64,000 nt of DNA from Rossellomorea aquimaris (GTDB taxonomy: Bacteria; Bacillota; Bacilli; Bacillales; Bacillaceae_B), in contig NZ_VTEX01000004.1 in NCBI RefSeq assembly GCF_008180865.1, forward strand, positions 434,001 through 498,000, in the 5' to 3' direction. Shown here in pieces: positions 1 to 8,928 of the stretch. Numbering within the stretch: the first letter of the stretch is position 1; each line of letters opens with the position of its first letter. The translations under genes and the position numbers were made by a program. The notes below the pieces were generated by a model. The model saw nothing but the letters and a program-made list of their open reading frames with translations, did no database searches and was not told the DNA's origin.

Positions 1-851
1 CCCGGATAAATGAAAATATTCGTCCAGCCATTCTCTTCCACGAAAGTCCCGTGCTTTGAAGCAATGGTTTCCAGAGTCCGGGTGGATGTGGTTCCGACTG
101 TAATGATGCGCCCGCCATTTGCCCTTACTTCATTCAATAGACGGGCGGTCCCTTCGGATACCTGATAGAACTCGGCATGCATATCATGTTCCTCGATCGT
201 ATCGACGGAAACCGGTCTGAACGTCCCCAGTCCCACATGAAGGGTAATGAATGCAATATGTACACCCTTTTCCCTCAGCTCATCCAACAGCTCTTCCGTA
301 AAATGGAGACCTGCAGTCGGAGCTGCCGCTGAACCTCTTTCCCTGGCAAATACAGTCTGGTAGCGGTCCTGTTCTTCCAAACGCTCACGGATATATGGAG
401 GCAAAGGCATTTCCCCTAGTTCATCGAGCACTTCGTAGAATATCCCCTCATATTGAAATTCAAGGATTCTCCCACCATGGTCTTTCAAGCCGACACAGGT
501 TGCTTTTAACTTTCCGTCCCCGAACACGATCTCAGTGCCTACGCGAATTCGTTTGGCAGGCTTTACAAGCGTCTCCCACCGGTCTCCATCCTCTTGTTTC
601 AAAAGAAGCACTTCAATATTGGCACCCGTATCTTCTTTTTGTCCAAAAAGACGTGCCGGTAGTACTCTTGTGTCATTTAAAACGAGACAATCCCCTTCGT
701 GCAGGAAATTCACGATATTTTTAAAATGGAGATGATCTGTGGACCCATCATTTTTATCCAATACCATCAGTTTACTCTCGGAACGATTTTCCAGGGGAGT
801 CTGGGCAATCAGTTCTTCCGGTAAATGAAAATCAAAATCTTCTACTTTCAC
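1..851 (-). CDS. queA: S-adenosylmethionine:tRNA ribosyltransferase-isomerase QueA (partial, C-terminus outside window)
   Basis: QueA transfers and isomerises the ribosyl part of SAM onto 7-aminomethyl-7-deazaguanine in tRNA, giving epoxyqueuosine at the wobble position. Read on the minus strand from a GTG, the product begins [19 protein letters not shown], typical of the QueA N-terminus. Family blocks [26 protein letters not shown] and [10 protein letters not shown] follow. The GTG was chosen because AGGTGA lies six bases upstream and because it matches the usual N-terminus. The gene leaves the window before its stop. It follows ruvB and a small DUF2905 gene in the same direction, the usual Bacillus order, so it is probably cotranscribed with ruvAB. 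Confidence 0.95.
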   Translation of the reverse strand, partial: MKVEDFDFHLPEELIAQTPLENRSESKLMVLDKNDGSTDHLHFKNIVNFLHEGDCLVLNDTRVLPARLFGQKEDTGANIEVLLLKQEDGDRWETLVKPAKRIRVGTEIVFGDGKLKATCVGLKDHGGRILEFQYEGIFYEVLDELGEMPLPPYIRERLEEQDRYQTVFARERGSAAAPTAGLHFTEELLDELREKGVHIAFITLHVGLGTFRPVSVDTIEEHDMHAEFYQVSEGTARLLNEVRANGGRIITVGTTSTRTLETIASKHGTFVEENGWTNIFIYP

Positions 852-890
852 AATTTGTCACCTAGCTTATTTAAATCTCACCCATGATTC

Positions 891-1091
891 CTATTTAAAT
901 CGCCCAATTAAATAAAAGACAACGGAAAGTATAACACTTAACAGAATAGAAGTCATAAGTGGAAAATAAAATGTTGTGTTTTCTTTTTTAATAATAATGT
1001 CTCCAGGAAGCTTACCTATTTTGATAAATTGCATCAGGAATCCGATAATAAGAATGATTCCACCTATAATCATCAGTAACTTTCCCGTCAA
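891..1091 (-). CDS. DUF2905 family small membrane protein
   Basis: This 66-residue protein has two predicted membrane helices (about residues 4-22 and 43-62). They are joined by a short loop with the IGKLPGDI element characteristic of DUF2905 proteins. Its function is unknown. The TTG start overlaps the ruvB stop (TTGA), and GGAGGTG sits eight bases upstream inside ruvB, so translation is probably coupled to ruvB. In Bacillus-type genomes a DUF2905 gene is commonly found between ruvB and queA. The identification rests on length, topology, the loop motif and position. Confidence 0.85.
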   Translation of the reverse strand: MTGKLLMIIGGIILIIGFLMQFIKIGKLPGDIIIKKENTTFYFPLMTSILLSVILSVVFYLIGRFK

Positions 1092-2089
1092 TTGTCTGGC
1101 ACCTCCAGCTGGAAATGTTCATACACAAGATGAGTGACGATCCTTCCTCTTGGAGTCCGTTGGATAAACCCGATTTGCAAAAGATACGGCTCGTATACAT
1201 CTTCAATCGTGTGTGACTCTTCCCCGATACTTGCGGCGATTGTATCAAGTCCTACCGGACCGCCTCTAAAGCGCTCGATGATGCCCTTTAGAAGCTTATG
1301 GTCGATATGATCTAGGCCCAGTTTGTCCACTTGAAGAAGCTCAAGGGCTTCCCTTGAAAGGTTGGTCGTAATATCACCATTGCCCTTCACCTGGGCAAAA
1401 TCCCGCACCCTTCTGAGTAACCGATTGGCGATACGTGGGGTGCCCCTCGACCTCCTGGCCAATTCTTCAGAAGCAGTCGCTTCGATCTTTGTATTTAAAA
1501 TCGCCGCTGTCCGCTGAACAATTTCATTCAACTGTTCCTCATTATAATATTCCAAACGGCATAAAACTCCAAATCGGTCACGAAGAGGGGCTGATAATGC
1601 ACCGGCGCGGGTCGTCGCTCCCACGAGTGTGAAAGGCGGAAGGTCCAAACGAACAGACCGGGCACTCGGACCATTCCCTATGACAATATCCAAACAAAAG
1701 TCTTCCATTGCCGGGTAAAGAACCTCTTCGATCGCCCGTGGCAAACGATGGATTTCATCGATGAACAACACATCACCGGGCTCCAGTGCCGTCAGGACGG
1801 CAGCTAAATCTCCCGGTCTCTCAATGGCAGGGCCGGATGTGGTGCGCAGGTTTACGCCCATTTCATTTGCAATCACAGCAGCGAGGGTTGTTTTCCCCAA
1901 TCCCGGTGGCCCATAAAGAAGAACATGATCCAGGGTTTCCTGACGCATCTTTGCCGCTTCAATGAAAACCTCCAAGTTATGCTTTACTTTATCTTGTCCA
2001 ATATATTGTTTTATTGTCTGAGGACGCAAGGAATATTCAAAGGAATCTTCATTTATCTCTGATTCGCCTGATACGATTCTTTCTTCCAT
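1088..2089 (-). CDS. ruvB: Holliday junction branch-migration helicase RuvB
   Basis: RuvB is the hexameric AAA+ motor that drives RuvA-bound Holliday junctions during recombinational repair. The 333-residue protein has the expected order: an N-terminal [11 protein letters not shown] segment, Walker [10 protein letters not shown], Walker [10 protein letters not shown], sensor 1 GATTRAG, arginine-finger region RDRFG, and a C-terminal winged helix ending in the RTPRGR region. The length is normal. GGGAGGA precedes the ATG by seven bases. It lies 28 bases downstream of ruvA, and its stop overlaps the start of the DUF2905 gene. Confidence 0.98.
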   Translation of the reverse strand: MEERIVSGESEINEDSFEYSLRPQTIKQYIGQDKVKHNLEVFIEAAKMRQETLDHVLLYGPPGLGKTTLAAVIANEMGVNLRTTSGPAIERPGDLAAVLTALEPGDVLFIDEIHRLPRAIEEVLYPAMEDFCLDIVIGNGPSARSVRLDLPPFTLVGATTRAGALSAPLRDRFGVLCRLEYYNEEQLNEIVQRTAAILNTKIEATASEELARRSRGTPRIANRLLRRVRDFAQVKGNGDITTNLSREALELLQVDKLGLDHIDHKLLKGIIERFRGGPVGLDTIAASIGEESHTIEDVYEPYLLQIGFIQRTPRGRIVTHLVYEHFQLEVPDN

Positions 2090-2117
2090 TCAGACTTCCT
2101 CCCTTCATGGAATCCAC

Positions 2118-2729
2118 TTATTTCAATAGAAGCTGAAGAGCTTTCCTGATGATTTCGTCTGATGTATGCCCTTCTCCTTTTAACTTTGGAGTGATTTTCT
2201 TGATTTCACGTTCTGAATAGCCCAGGGCTTTAAGGGCAAGAATCGCTTCATCAAATGCTTCATCCTTCCCTGAGGACACTTCGGACTCCTCCGGATTTGA
2301 GAATAAACTTGGAAAATAATCAGGCACAACATCCTGAAGCTTCCCTTTTAAGTCCAGGATCATCTGACGAGCTGTCTTCTTACCCACACCGGGAAACTTC
2401 GTCAAGAAACTCTCATTCTCTTCTTCGATGGCGGTGATTACCTGCTGGGGGGCACCTGAAGCCAGAATCGCTAAAGCTCCTTTTGGACCAATTCCTGAAA
2501 CATTTAATAGTTTCATAAATAGCAATTTTTCTTCCATTGCCAGAAAACCATAAAGGGCAATAAGATCTTCACGTACATGCTGATATGTAAAAATCTGAAT
2601 CTCTTGATTTTGATATTTAGAATAAACAAACGGATTCGCCGTATACAACTGATACCCGATCCCATTATTCTCCACCACTACGTACTCGGGACCCACTTGA
2701 GTCACTGTCCCTTTTATATATTCATACAT
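2118..2729 (-). CDS. ruvA: Holliday junction DNA-binding protein RuvA
   Basis: RuvA forms the tetrameric platform that holds the four-way junction and recruits RuvB. The protein starts MYEYIKGTV, with an OB-fold domain. Tandem helix-hairpin-helix motifs follow ([13 protein letters not shown] and [13 protein letters not shown]). A C-terminal UBA-like domain with the motif [12 protein letters not shown] contacts RuvB. The open frame reaches ten codons further upstream, but the ATG at 2729 matches the family start and has GGGGAGAG at good spacing. The length of 203 residues is standard. It is the first gene of the ruvAB-DUF2905-queA group. Confidence 0.97.
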   Translation of the reverse strand: MYEYIKGTVTQVGPEYVVVENNGIGYQLYTANPFVYSKYQNQEIQIFTYQHVREDLIALYGFLAMEEKLLFMKLLNVSGIGPKGALAILASGAPQQVITAIEEENESFLTKFPGVGKKTARQMILDLKGKLQDVVPDYFPSLFSNPEESEVSSGKDEAFDEAILALKALGYSEREIKKITPKLKGEGHTSDEIIRKALQLLLK

Positions 2730-2863
2730 CTCATTCTCTCCCCTAATGGTACATCTCACTACTTTATCTTTAGTCTCTCATCCAAATTCAAAAGACTCTT
2801 TTTGCAAAGGTTGTTGTTTTTAACATATTATCTGCCTACGCTCTGTCAATCAGTGTGTGCTGG

Positions 2864-2981
2864 ATGGTGAGGGGAACTGCTTCGCTTGCAGCTAGCGTTC
2901 GGCCGAGCCTCCTCAGCTTAGCCGGACGGGGTCTCGGCACGACCGTTCTTCCGCAGGAGTCTACGCATTTCCCCTCACTAC
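2864..2981 (-). repeat. dispersed palindromic repeat, copy 1
   Basis: This GC-richer block of about 118 bp is bounded by GTGAGGGGAA at 2867-2876 and TTCCCCTCAC at 2969-2978, which are exact inverted repeats. Read on the minus strand it contains GACTCCTGCGG, GAGACCCCG and GAGGAGGCTC in that order. The same order occurs on the plus strand in the block at 3146-3270. Similar repeats with these core words are scattered between genes in many Bacillaceae genomes (recalled, not searched). It encodes no protein. It is probably a non-autonomous mobile palindrome. Confidence 0.75.
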
Positions 2982-3145
2982 CTTTAAAAGATTTTCGTGA
3001 CAGAGCTCAAAAGTGACAAAGTAAAATCTATAGAAAAAATAGTTTCTCTTCAACAAAAGGAAATCAAGTACTACTCACTTTATATGAGGTTATTTGCAAT
3101 AATTATTGATTTTATATGTTTCTTTAAAGGATACATGCTCAGAAA

Positions 3146-3270
3146 GTTGATTGGAGCGGAAGGTGCTCGACTCCTGCTGGAATAGCTGGACAGGTGAGAC
3201 CCCGGAGGCAAAGCCGAGGAGGCTCACCGCCAGCCCCGCGGAAAGCGAGCATCCTGTAGCGGAAATCAAC
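3146..3270 (+). repeat. dispersed palindromic repeat, copy 2
   Basis: This block of about 125 bp starts GTTGATTGGAGCGGA and ends AGCGGAAATCAAC, so its ends form an inverted repeat (GTTGATT/AATCAAC). Internal words GACTCCTGC, GAGACCCCGGAGG and GAGGAGGCTC repeat those of the block at 2864-2981, but in the opposite orientation. It belongs to a repeat type frequent in Bacillaceae intergenic regions. The remainder of the ruvA-bofC gap (about 2982-3145 and 3271-3440) is AT-rich and shows no convincing gene. Confidence 0.8.
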
Positions 3271-3444
3271 TACTACTTTCTTCTCTAAGATAGCAACAAA
3301 CCTTACATAAAGAGCCTTTTCAGAAGTCATATAAAACCTATTGTATCATATCACTATTTGAAGTGATGGGGAAGGGAGACAAAAAAGAAACACTTGTTCT
3401 AATTTTATCGGATTATGAAAAGCTTGGGCAGGGGAAACTTCTAC

Positions 3445-3475
3445 GAAAAAAAACCAGTGGCATGTGCACTGGTTT
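3445..3475 (-). terminator. Rho-independent terminator of bofC
   Basis: On the minus strand a nine-base stem AAACCAGTG/CACTGGTTT with a seven-base loop is followed by a run of T. It lies directly after the bofC stop codon. Confidence 0.9.
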
Positions 3476-3482
3476 TACACTC

Positions 3483-4022
3483 TTATTTAGGGACGGAGTA
3501 CGCTTTAAATTGTTCGAGAACTTCTTCATACTCCTGCTTCGACTTAATGGGGATGCCTTTGACTAAATCATCATGCCGCTTACTTTCAAGCTTCTCTACA
3601 TCAATCTGGAAGAAGGATTGAATAATCTCTGCCTGTCCCGGTTTTCCATTAAAAATGGATAGAACACCATTATCGGATATACCGAAGTATCCATTTGTCT
3701 TTAGGAGAGGGGATATATCATCCATCTGTTTTTGAAACACGACCTGTTCTTCCGTCATATCCACTAGCTGCCAATCCTCGTATGCAGCCCAGAAGTCTTC
3801 CATGCTCCAAATCGTTTCCTGCACGATTTCCTCACTGACCTCACCATCCATGTATACTCTTTCCAGTATCACCGTGATTGTGTGGGCGGACGCAACCTCT
3901 GCCGGCGTTTCATTCAGCTCGCCTCCATCAGCAGCCTGCTTCTCTTCTGTATAAAAAAACGTGAAGTAAAAAGCACCTATCAACAACATCACCATAAACA
4001 CGATTCGAACCTTAATCGTCAT
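3483..4022 (-). CDS. bofC: BofC, forespore-signalling (sigma-K checkpoint) protein
   Basis: In B. subtilis BofC is a forespore intermembrane protein that restrains the SpoIVB protease and so times the release of sigma-K. This 179-residue product has an N-terminal membrane/signal segment (about residues 5-25). A BofC-type N-terminal domain follows, with the telltale VILERVYMDGEVSEE. The C-terminal BofC domain contains NGYFGISDNGVLSIFNG. The ATG at 4022 was preferred to an in-frame GTG three codons earlier because GAGGTGA overlaps that GTG and lies six bases before the ATG. It is a single-gene unit ended by the terminator at 3445. The position next to ruvA agrees with B. subtilis. Confidence 0.95.
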   Translation of the reverse strand: MTIKVRIVFMVMLLIGAFYFTFFYTEEKQAADGGELNETPAEVASAHTITVILERVYMDGEVSEEIVQETIWSMEDFWAAYEDWQLVDMTEEQVVFQKQMDDISPLLKTNGYFGISDNGVLSIFNGKPGQAEIIQSFFQIDVEKLESKRHDDLVKGIPIKSKQEYEEVLEQFKAYSVPK

Positions 4023-4176
4023 CGTGATCACCTCGAACTTAAATTATGTAACGCTCTATTCACTAGTCTTGCCAAACCATGTTAAGAATATCCAGTCTAA
4101 GTGAATTTTTTCGAGGGACGGACCTCAGGGAGCATTGTTTCATCATTCCCACTCAAGAAGGTGAACTTTGAAAGAA

Positions 4177-4219
4177 CAAAAAAAAGACTACCAAAGAGAT
4201 TGAACTCTTTAAGTAGTCT
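4177..4219 (-). terminator. Rho-independent terminator of the safA-kinase-coxA group
   Basis: On the minus strand AGACTACTTAAAGAG and CTCTTTGGTAGTCT form a long, nearly perfect stem followed by TTTTTTTG. It lies immediately after the coxA-like gene and would end the transcript coming from safA. Confidence 0.9.
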
Positions 4220-4227
4220 CACCTTGT

Positions 4228-4965
4228 TTACTCATTGTTGCGGTGCTTTACTGAATTAAACATATCGTGCATATCAAAGTTAATACCTTCTCTTGGGCCG
4301 CCGTCACGTAAATCATTGTCAATGTTCCTGACTCGACTGAATGTACCTTCATCGGTCACGACCGAAACCGTTCTTCCATGAAGATATGGCTGTACGGCTT
4401 TTTTCACTCTGGTTTTCGTTTCTTCTATTTTGCTATGGTCATCAAGCTCTACAGCAATCAGGACATCAGAACCATAAGCTACCGCACGAACGTCACTGAC
4501 ATTTTCAACTTTTCCTGTGACATCGCCAATTTTCTCAGCCAGATCACCTTCATAAGCTGTGTAGTAAGATCTCTTCGCATTTCGCGTATTATCATCAAGA
4601 TGACCGTGGTAATTCGCATCACCATGGCTCGCGCGGCCGTCTTGGGCCATGAAATTCTCGTCATAGTTAGCGAGTGGTCTTGAAGGGTTTTGAGGATTTC
4701 CATTTTCATCCTTCACTTGAAGGAAATCCCGTTTCTTTTGACGGATATCCTGCCCTTCCCTCCCAACAGAATGATCATACATTTCAGTTAGAGGTCCGTC
4801 CCTCTCATCTTCCTTATCTCCCCCGTGGCCTTCGTTTGAATAGAAGCCGAGGGGCTCATAGGAGTCTGTATAGCGATCTTGGGCTTCTTCTTCTCCAGTG
4901 TTACATGCAGCAAGGCCCATTGTCATGACGGCTGTTAATGGTACCATGAATAATCGTTTATTCAA
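4228..4965 (-). CDS. coxA: YhcN/YlaJ-family sporulation lipoprotein, probable CoxA
   Basis: This 245-residue protein starts at a TTG (4965) with AAGGAGG eight bases upstream. It has a lipoprotein signal ending MGLAAC, so the mature protein should be anchored by Cys21. A long hydrophilic, His/Asp/Asn-rich middle follows. The C-terminal domain (about 145-220) contains VSDVRAVAYGSDVLIAVEL, typical of the YhcN/YlaJ sporulation lipoprotein family. In B. subtilis the safA-linked member is the cortex protein CoxA (YrbB), and the same linkage here is the reason for the symbol. It lies 103 bases after the kinase-like gene and ends at a strong terminator. The orthology is inferred from position and family. 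Confidence 0.75.
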   Translation of the reverse strand: MNKRLFMVPLTAVMTMGLAACNTGEEEAQDRYTDSYEPLGFYSNEGHGGDKEDERDGPLTEMYDHSVGREGQDIRQKKRDFLQVKDENGNPQNPSRPLANYDENFMAQDGRASHGDANYHGHLDDNTRNAKRSYYTAYEGDLAEKIGDVTGKVENVSDVRAVAYGSDVLIAVELDDHSKIEETKTRVKKAVQPYLHGRTVSVVTDEGTFSRVRNIDNDLRDGGPREGINFDMHDMFNSVKHRNNE

Positions 4966-5068
4966 TGGTGATTCCTCCTTCAACCCAATACTTGAGCATA
5001 ATTTGTGCTCACCATTAGGTTGTGAAAGGATCTCACCTTTCATTCGGGTCAAAGTTTGGAGACATCCC

Positions 5069-6043
5069 CTACAATTGGGTATTGATCCTTTTTACTTCTC
5101 CATGCAGCTCTTGATTGAATTGCATTCGCTGTGAAAATTGATGAAGGGTTAAATTGATTAAGTAACCCCACACACGCTGCTTATAGGATTGATCTTCAAG
5201 GATGAATCGATTCCACTCTCGAAACACATCTGATGGATACATTAAACCAAGATAAAAGATGAGCTCATCCTCATATGATTTGAATGGTGTCAGTCGTTTG
5301 ACGTCACTTAGAGACCAATTTATATAAGGTAAAATCCGGTTACAAAACTGCAGGTCATCGGTTAACTCTGTAGAAAGTGACATTAAATCAAAGTCAATCA
5401 TATACACCATCCCGTTCTTTCCTCTTAAGAAATTATGATGTGCTACATCTCCATGAGTAATGCACTTTCCATACTCTTCGATGTCGATCGATTTTAATTC
5501 TTTCAATGCCCACTTCCCCCATTCTAAATACGTATACAAATAATAAGGTTGAATGAAGGCTTGCAAATAGGGAAGATTATATTGAAACTGCATCATTCGT
5601 TTTTTCCATTTTTTCAGCCATTTGTATCGTGGAATCTCAGTTGTCCATGAATGGTTGATCTTTTTCGATACTGAATGAAATTTTTTCAGTACTTTTAAAG
5701 CATCATCCCTATCTTCAGGTTGATCATAACGGATGGACCGGGACGTTTCTAACCATGTGGTAATACCGATTGGAGATCCTTCAAATAGTAATATCTCCCG
5801 CTCGTGAATAGGATGAAACGGCAATACGTGATAAAACTTTTCCCTTAACAACGTTGAAATCAGCCGTTCCTGATGTAAGAACCTCAGTTGATTTGGAAAT
5901 CGTTTCACAAACCACTTTCTTCCATTGCTTTTGAGCTTCCATTTTCCTTCTTTTAGCATTTTAAGGGTTGCTCCGGGATCGTTTAACTTAGATTGTAAAA
6001 AAGAAAGGAGACGATGTGAATAATCGTCCCCTCGTACATGCAT
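5069..6043 (-). CDS. CotS/CotI-like spore coat protein with aminoglycoside-phosphotransferase (kinase) fold
   Basis: This 324-residue protein is related to the CotS/CotI/YsxE group of coat-associated kinase-like proteins. Its N-lobe has WFVKRFP, whose Lys is the likely ATP contact. The catalytic loop CITHGDVAHHNFL keeps the HGD-x4-N pattern, and MIDFD supplies the metal-binding Asp. The active site therefore looks intact, but the substrate is unknown. The ATG at 6043 lies one base after the safA stop and uses GAGGG inside safA as ribosome site. An in-frame start further upstream would lie deep in safA and was rejected. The tight linkage suggests a role on the spore surface together with SafA. 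Confidence 0.8.
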   Translation of the reverse strand: MHVRGDDYSHRLLSFLQSKLNDPGATLKMLKEGKWKLKSNGRKWFVKRFPNQLRFLHQERLISTLLREKFYHVLPFHPIHEREILLFEGSPIGITTWLETSRSIRYDQPEDRDDALKVLKKFHSVSKKINHSWTTEIPRYKWLKKWKKRMMQFQYNLPYLQAFIQPYYLYTYLEWGKWALKELKSIDIEEYGKCITHGDVAHHNFLRGKNGMVYMIDFDLMSLSTELTDDLQFCNRILPYINWSLSDVKRLTPFKSYEDELIFYLGLMYPSDVFREWNRFILEDQSYKQRVWGYLINLTLHQFSQRMQFNQELHGEVKRINTQL

Positions 6044-6044
6044 G

Positions 6045-7661
6045 TTAGCCCTCAAAGTCATCGTCATTGAAGTTCGGCATGGAAAATGCCCTTGGACCAA
6101 ACATTCCTTGTGGTCCCATTGGCATGCCCGTTCCCTGACCTTGGGGTCCCATCGGCATTCCTTGGCCGGGCATACCTTGGCCAGGCATTCCCTGCCCCAT
6201 CATTCCTGGTCCGAAGCCGTATGGTTGTTGCTGCATTCCTTGAGGCATTTGATGGTGCATTTGCTGTTGCATCATCGGATGATGCATCATTGGCCCATAT
6301 CCTTGAGGTCCACCGCATCCGCAATCACCTTGGTCGCTTGCTCCCATTACTCCGGACGGCTGACCCATTGGCATTTGACCACCCATTTGGGCTCCCATTA
6401 CTCCTGATGGCTGGCCCATCGGCATCTGGCCACCCATTTGGGCTCCCATTACTCCGGACGGCTGACCCATCGGCATCTGGCCACCCATTTGGGCTCCCAT
6501 GACTCCTGATGGCTGGCCCATCGGCATTTGATGTCCATACATCGAAGAAGGAGACTCTTCTGACATTGCTCCCTGAACTTGACCTCCCGGCCCCATTGGA
6601 TACCCACCATGGAATCCTGGTCCCGGCATGACAGGAGAGACTGGATAGCAATTCTGAGGATACATCATGGCCGGTGATACTTGTTGCGGCATTTGAACGG
6701 ATGGATAGTCATTTTCATCTGACACACCCATTACTCCGGACGGCTGACCCATTGGTTGTTGCATTGGCATTTGCATCGGCTGTTGCATATGCATCGGCTG
6801 TTGCATCGGCTGTTGCATCGGCATTTGACCATGCGGCATGTATGGCATGACAGATGAAGACTCTTCTTCATGCCCCATTTGCGGCATCATCGGCATCTGT
6901 TGCATTCCAGGCATCATGGAAGCTCCCTGAACCCCGCTTCCAGGCGCCATTGGCATTCCTTGGCCCATCGGCATTCCATATCCTCCTGGATGCATTCCCC
7001 ATCCATGTGGTGGACAGAAACCTGATCCTGGCATTACAGGTGATACGGGTACGCAATTATTTGGGTTAAACATAGGCTGGGTGTTCCCTCCTTGTGGTTG
7101 AGATGGCATTTGTAAGCTTTCTTCTTCTTGAACACCTTGAATGGCTTCTTGCTTTGGTTTTGGCTTTGGCTGTTCTTTTGCTTTTGGAAGTACATTAGTA
7201 GGTTTAGGCGGCGTTTGAGGTTTTGGTTTTGGCTTTGCTTGCTGCTTTGGTTGTTGCATTGGCTGTTGCATTTGCATATTCGCCATATTCATCATGTAGT
7301 AGTTGTTAATATCAATTTCCGGCACCACTGGTTGAGGCATTTTAGGTGCAAATGGCTTTTGTACTTCTTTCGGCTTTTCTTTCTTTGGCTCTTCGACTGG
7401 CATGGCCATAGGCTTCTGCTCTTTGAACGGATGCTCTGCTTTAGGCATCTCCTTCTTTGGCATTTCCTTGGAACCGTACTTGATCTGTGTCTCTTTCTTT
7501 ACGGATCCGCCTGTAGTCGGCACTTTAATTTTCATGCCAGGCATAATCATGTCAGGGTTTGATAGCTGGGCATTCATCTGTTTTAACTCTTCGAAATTCA
7601 CGCCATACTTCTTGGCGATTTTCCATAGAGTATCCCCTTTTTGAACAATATGGATTTTCAC
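6045..7661 (-). CDS. safA: SafA, spore coat morphogenetic protein with N-terminal LysM domain
   Basis: SafA organises the inner spore coat and binds cortex peptidoglycan through its LysM domain, working with SpoVID. The 538-residue protein starts at a GTG with GAGGAGGG seven bases upstream. Residues 1-50 are a LysM domain (HIVQKGDTLWKIAKKYGV...MPGMKIKVP). A Lys/Pro/Gln-rich linker and then a very Met/Gln/Gly/Pro-rich body follow. That body includes QNCYPVSPVMPGPGF-type motifs and a 17-residue tandem repeat (MPMGQPSGVMG) encoded at 6341-6533. The tail is short and acidic (DDDFEG). B. subtilis SafA is shorter, about 387 residues. The kinase-like gene follows at once. Confidence 0.93.
   Translation of the reverse strand: MKIHIVQKGDTLWKIAKKYGVNFEELKQMNAQLSNPDMIMPGMKIKVPTTGGSVKKETQIKYGSKEMPKKEMPKAEHPFKEQKPMAMPVEEPKKEKPKEVQKPFAPKMPQPVVPEIDINNYYMMNMANMQMQQPMQQPKQQAKPKPKPQTPPKPTNVLPKAKEQPKPKPKQEAIQGVQEEESLQMPSQPQGGNTQPMFNPNNCVPVSPVMPGSGFCPPHGWGMHPGGYGMPMGQGMPMAPGSGVQGASMMPGMQQMPMMPQMGHEEESSSVMPYMPHGQMPMQQPMQQPMHMQQPMQMPMQQPMGQPSGVMGVSDENDYPSVQMPQQVSPAMMYPQNCYPVSPVMPGPGFHGGYPMGPGGQVQGAMSEESPSSMYGHQMPMGQPSGVMGAQMGGQMPMGQPSGVMGAQMGGQMPMGQPSGVMGAQMGGQMPMGQPSGVMGASDQGDCGCGGPQGYGPMMHHPMMQQQMHHQMPQGMQQQPYGFGPGMMGQGMPGQGMPGQGMPMGPQGQGTGMPMGPQGMFGPRAFSMPNFNDDDFEG
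6341..6533 (-). repeat. 51-bp tandem repeat inside safA
   Basis: Three full 51-bp units begin at 6341, 6392 and 6443, and a partial fourth begins at 6494. Each encodes the 17-residue unit containing MPMGQPSGVMG. Units 1 and 3 share CCGGACGGCTGACCC, whereas units 2 and 4 share CCTGATGGCTGGCCC. The array therefore probably grew by duplication of a 102-bp dimer. A lone diverged unit lies near 6730. Confidence 0.95.
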
Positions 7662-7750
7662 TCTTTTTCCCTCCTCAGGCATAAGTCTATATATCCTATG
7701 ACAAGATAGGCAAATTGCTAATCATCTACATAAAAACTTATGAGTGATTC

Positions 7751-7789
7751 AAAAAAAATATACCGTCCCGGACGATGGGAAGGTATATT
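7751..7789 (-). terminator. Rho-independent terminator of nadBCA
   Basis: On the minus strand ATATACCTTCCC pairs with GGGACGGTATAT (one mismatch) and is followed by at least seven T. It lies 30 bases after the nadA stop. Confidence 0.9.
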
Positions 7790-7819
7790 TCAGCTTGGAC
7801 GAATAATTATTTAACTTCA

Positions 7820-8926
7820 TTAAGCACGGGCTAACATGCGTTCTAAGGCGAAAATCGCATTTCGTGCAGTATCTTCATCCACTGTAATGATATTTTCGGG
7901 TTCTCCCTCCATAATCTTTTCCAATGACCATACTAAATGGGGCAAATCGATGCGATTCATCGTTAAACAAGGACACATGTATGGATTTAAGGAAACGATC
8001 GTCTTATCGGGATGTTGATTGATCAGTCTTTTCACGAGATTCATTTCTGTTCCTATCGCCCAGGAAGATCCTGGAGCCGACTGGTCGATCGTTTCTATAA
8101 TATATTTCGTGCTTCCATTAAAATCTGATTTCTCCACCACTTCACGGCGACATTCAGGATGAACGATGATCTTCATGTCAAGATGATTTTTTCGGATTTC
8201 CTCTATATTCTTCTCTGTGAAGTTTTCATGTACGGAACAGTGGCCTTTCCACAGGATCACTTTCACACCATCAAGGTCCCCATCATGGATCAGCTCGTTT
8301 CTAATCGGATCCCAGACAGCCATTTCACTTAAGGAAACACCAAGGTCTGCTGCTGTGTTACGTCCTAAGTGTTGATCAGGCAAGAAGAGAATCCGTTCCT
8401 TCTGCCCTAAAGCCCATTCCACCATTTTGTGTGCATTTGATGACGTAACCGTTGCTCCTCCATTCTTTCCAACAAAGCTTTTGATTGCTGCGGTGGAATT
8501 GACATACGTGAGGGGAATGATTGTATCACCGAATCGCTCCGTCAGTTTGCCCCATGCCTTTTCCGTTTGATAAATATCTGCCATATCTGCCATGGAACAC
8601 CCCGCCCTCATATCGGGTAAGATGACAACTTGATTTTCATCCGTTAAAATATCTGCCGTTTCGGCCATAAAATGGACTCCGCAAAACACAATGAATTCCG
8701 CTTCTTTATTTTGAGCGGATATTTGGGCAAGTTGAAGGGAATCCCCGACGGCATCAGCAAATTGGATCACTTCATCTTTTTGATAATGATGACCTGGAAT
8801 AAAAAGCTTCTTTCCTAATTGACGTTTGATTTCCCTCACTCTGTTTTCCATTTCTTCCGTTGTGAGGCTTGTAATCGATTCAGGTAATACACCCGTTTCT
8901 TTTGTTAATTCATCCAGTAACCCCAT
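7820..8926 (-). CDS. nadA: quinolinate synthase NadA
   Basis: NadA is a [4Fe-4S] enzyme that condenses iminoaspartate from NadB with dihydroxyacetone phosphate to give quinolinate. The protein contains the family blocks [65 protein letters not shown] and [14 protein letters not shown]. The conserved cysteines needed for the cluster are present. Two ATGs compete. The second (8926) was chosen because AAGGGG lies seven bases upstream; the first (8932) overlaps the nadC stop as ATGA. It is the last gene of nadB-nadC-nadA, and its order matches B. subtilis. Confidence 0.96.
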   Translation of the reverse strand: MGLLDELTKETGVLPESITSLTTEEMENRVREIKRQLGKKLFIPGHHYQKDEVIQFADAVGDSLQLAQISAQNKEAEFIVFCGVHFMAETADILTDENQVVILPDMRAGCSMADMADIYQTEKAWGKLTERFGDTIIPLTYVNSTAAIKSFVGKNGGATVTSSNAHKMVEWALGQKERILFLPDQHLGRNTAADLGVSLSEMAVWDPIRNELIHDGDLDGVKVILWKGHCSVHENFTEKNIEEIRKNHLDMKIIVHPECRREVVEKSDFNGSTKYIIETIDQSAPGSSWAIGTEMNLVKRLINQHPDKTIVSLNPYMCPCLTMNRIDLPHLVWSLEKIMEGEPENIITVDEDTARNAIFALERMLARA

Positions 8927-8928
8927 GT

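Noticed and set aside
2997..3185. 62-residue plus-strand open frame between ruvA and bofC
   Set aside because: It has no ribosome site and its end runs into a dispersed repeat; the sequence looks non-coding.
4966..5068. Sigma-G/F promoter before the coxA-like gene
   Set aside because: A GAATG and a CAACCTAA word are present about 18 bases apart, but the match to either consensus is poor.
6341..6533. CRISPR or intergenic satellite
   Set aside because: The repeat is in frame and codes for the 17-residue unit of SafA.
6042..7644. Several long plus-strand frames opposite safA
   Set aside because: They are mirror frames of the repetitive Met/Gln/Pro-rich safA; they lack ribosome sites and show His/Leu/Trp-biased nonsense composition.
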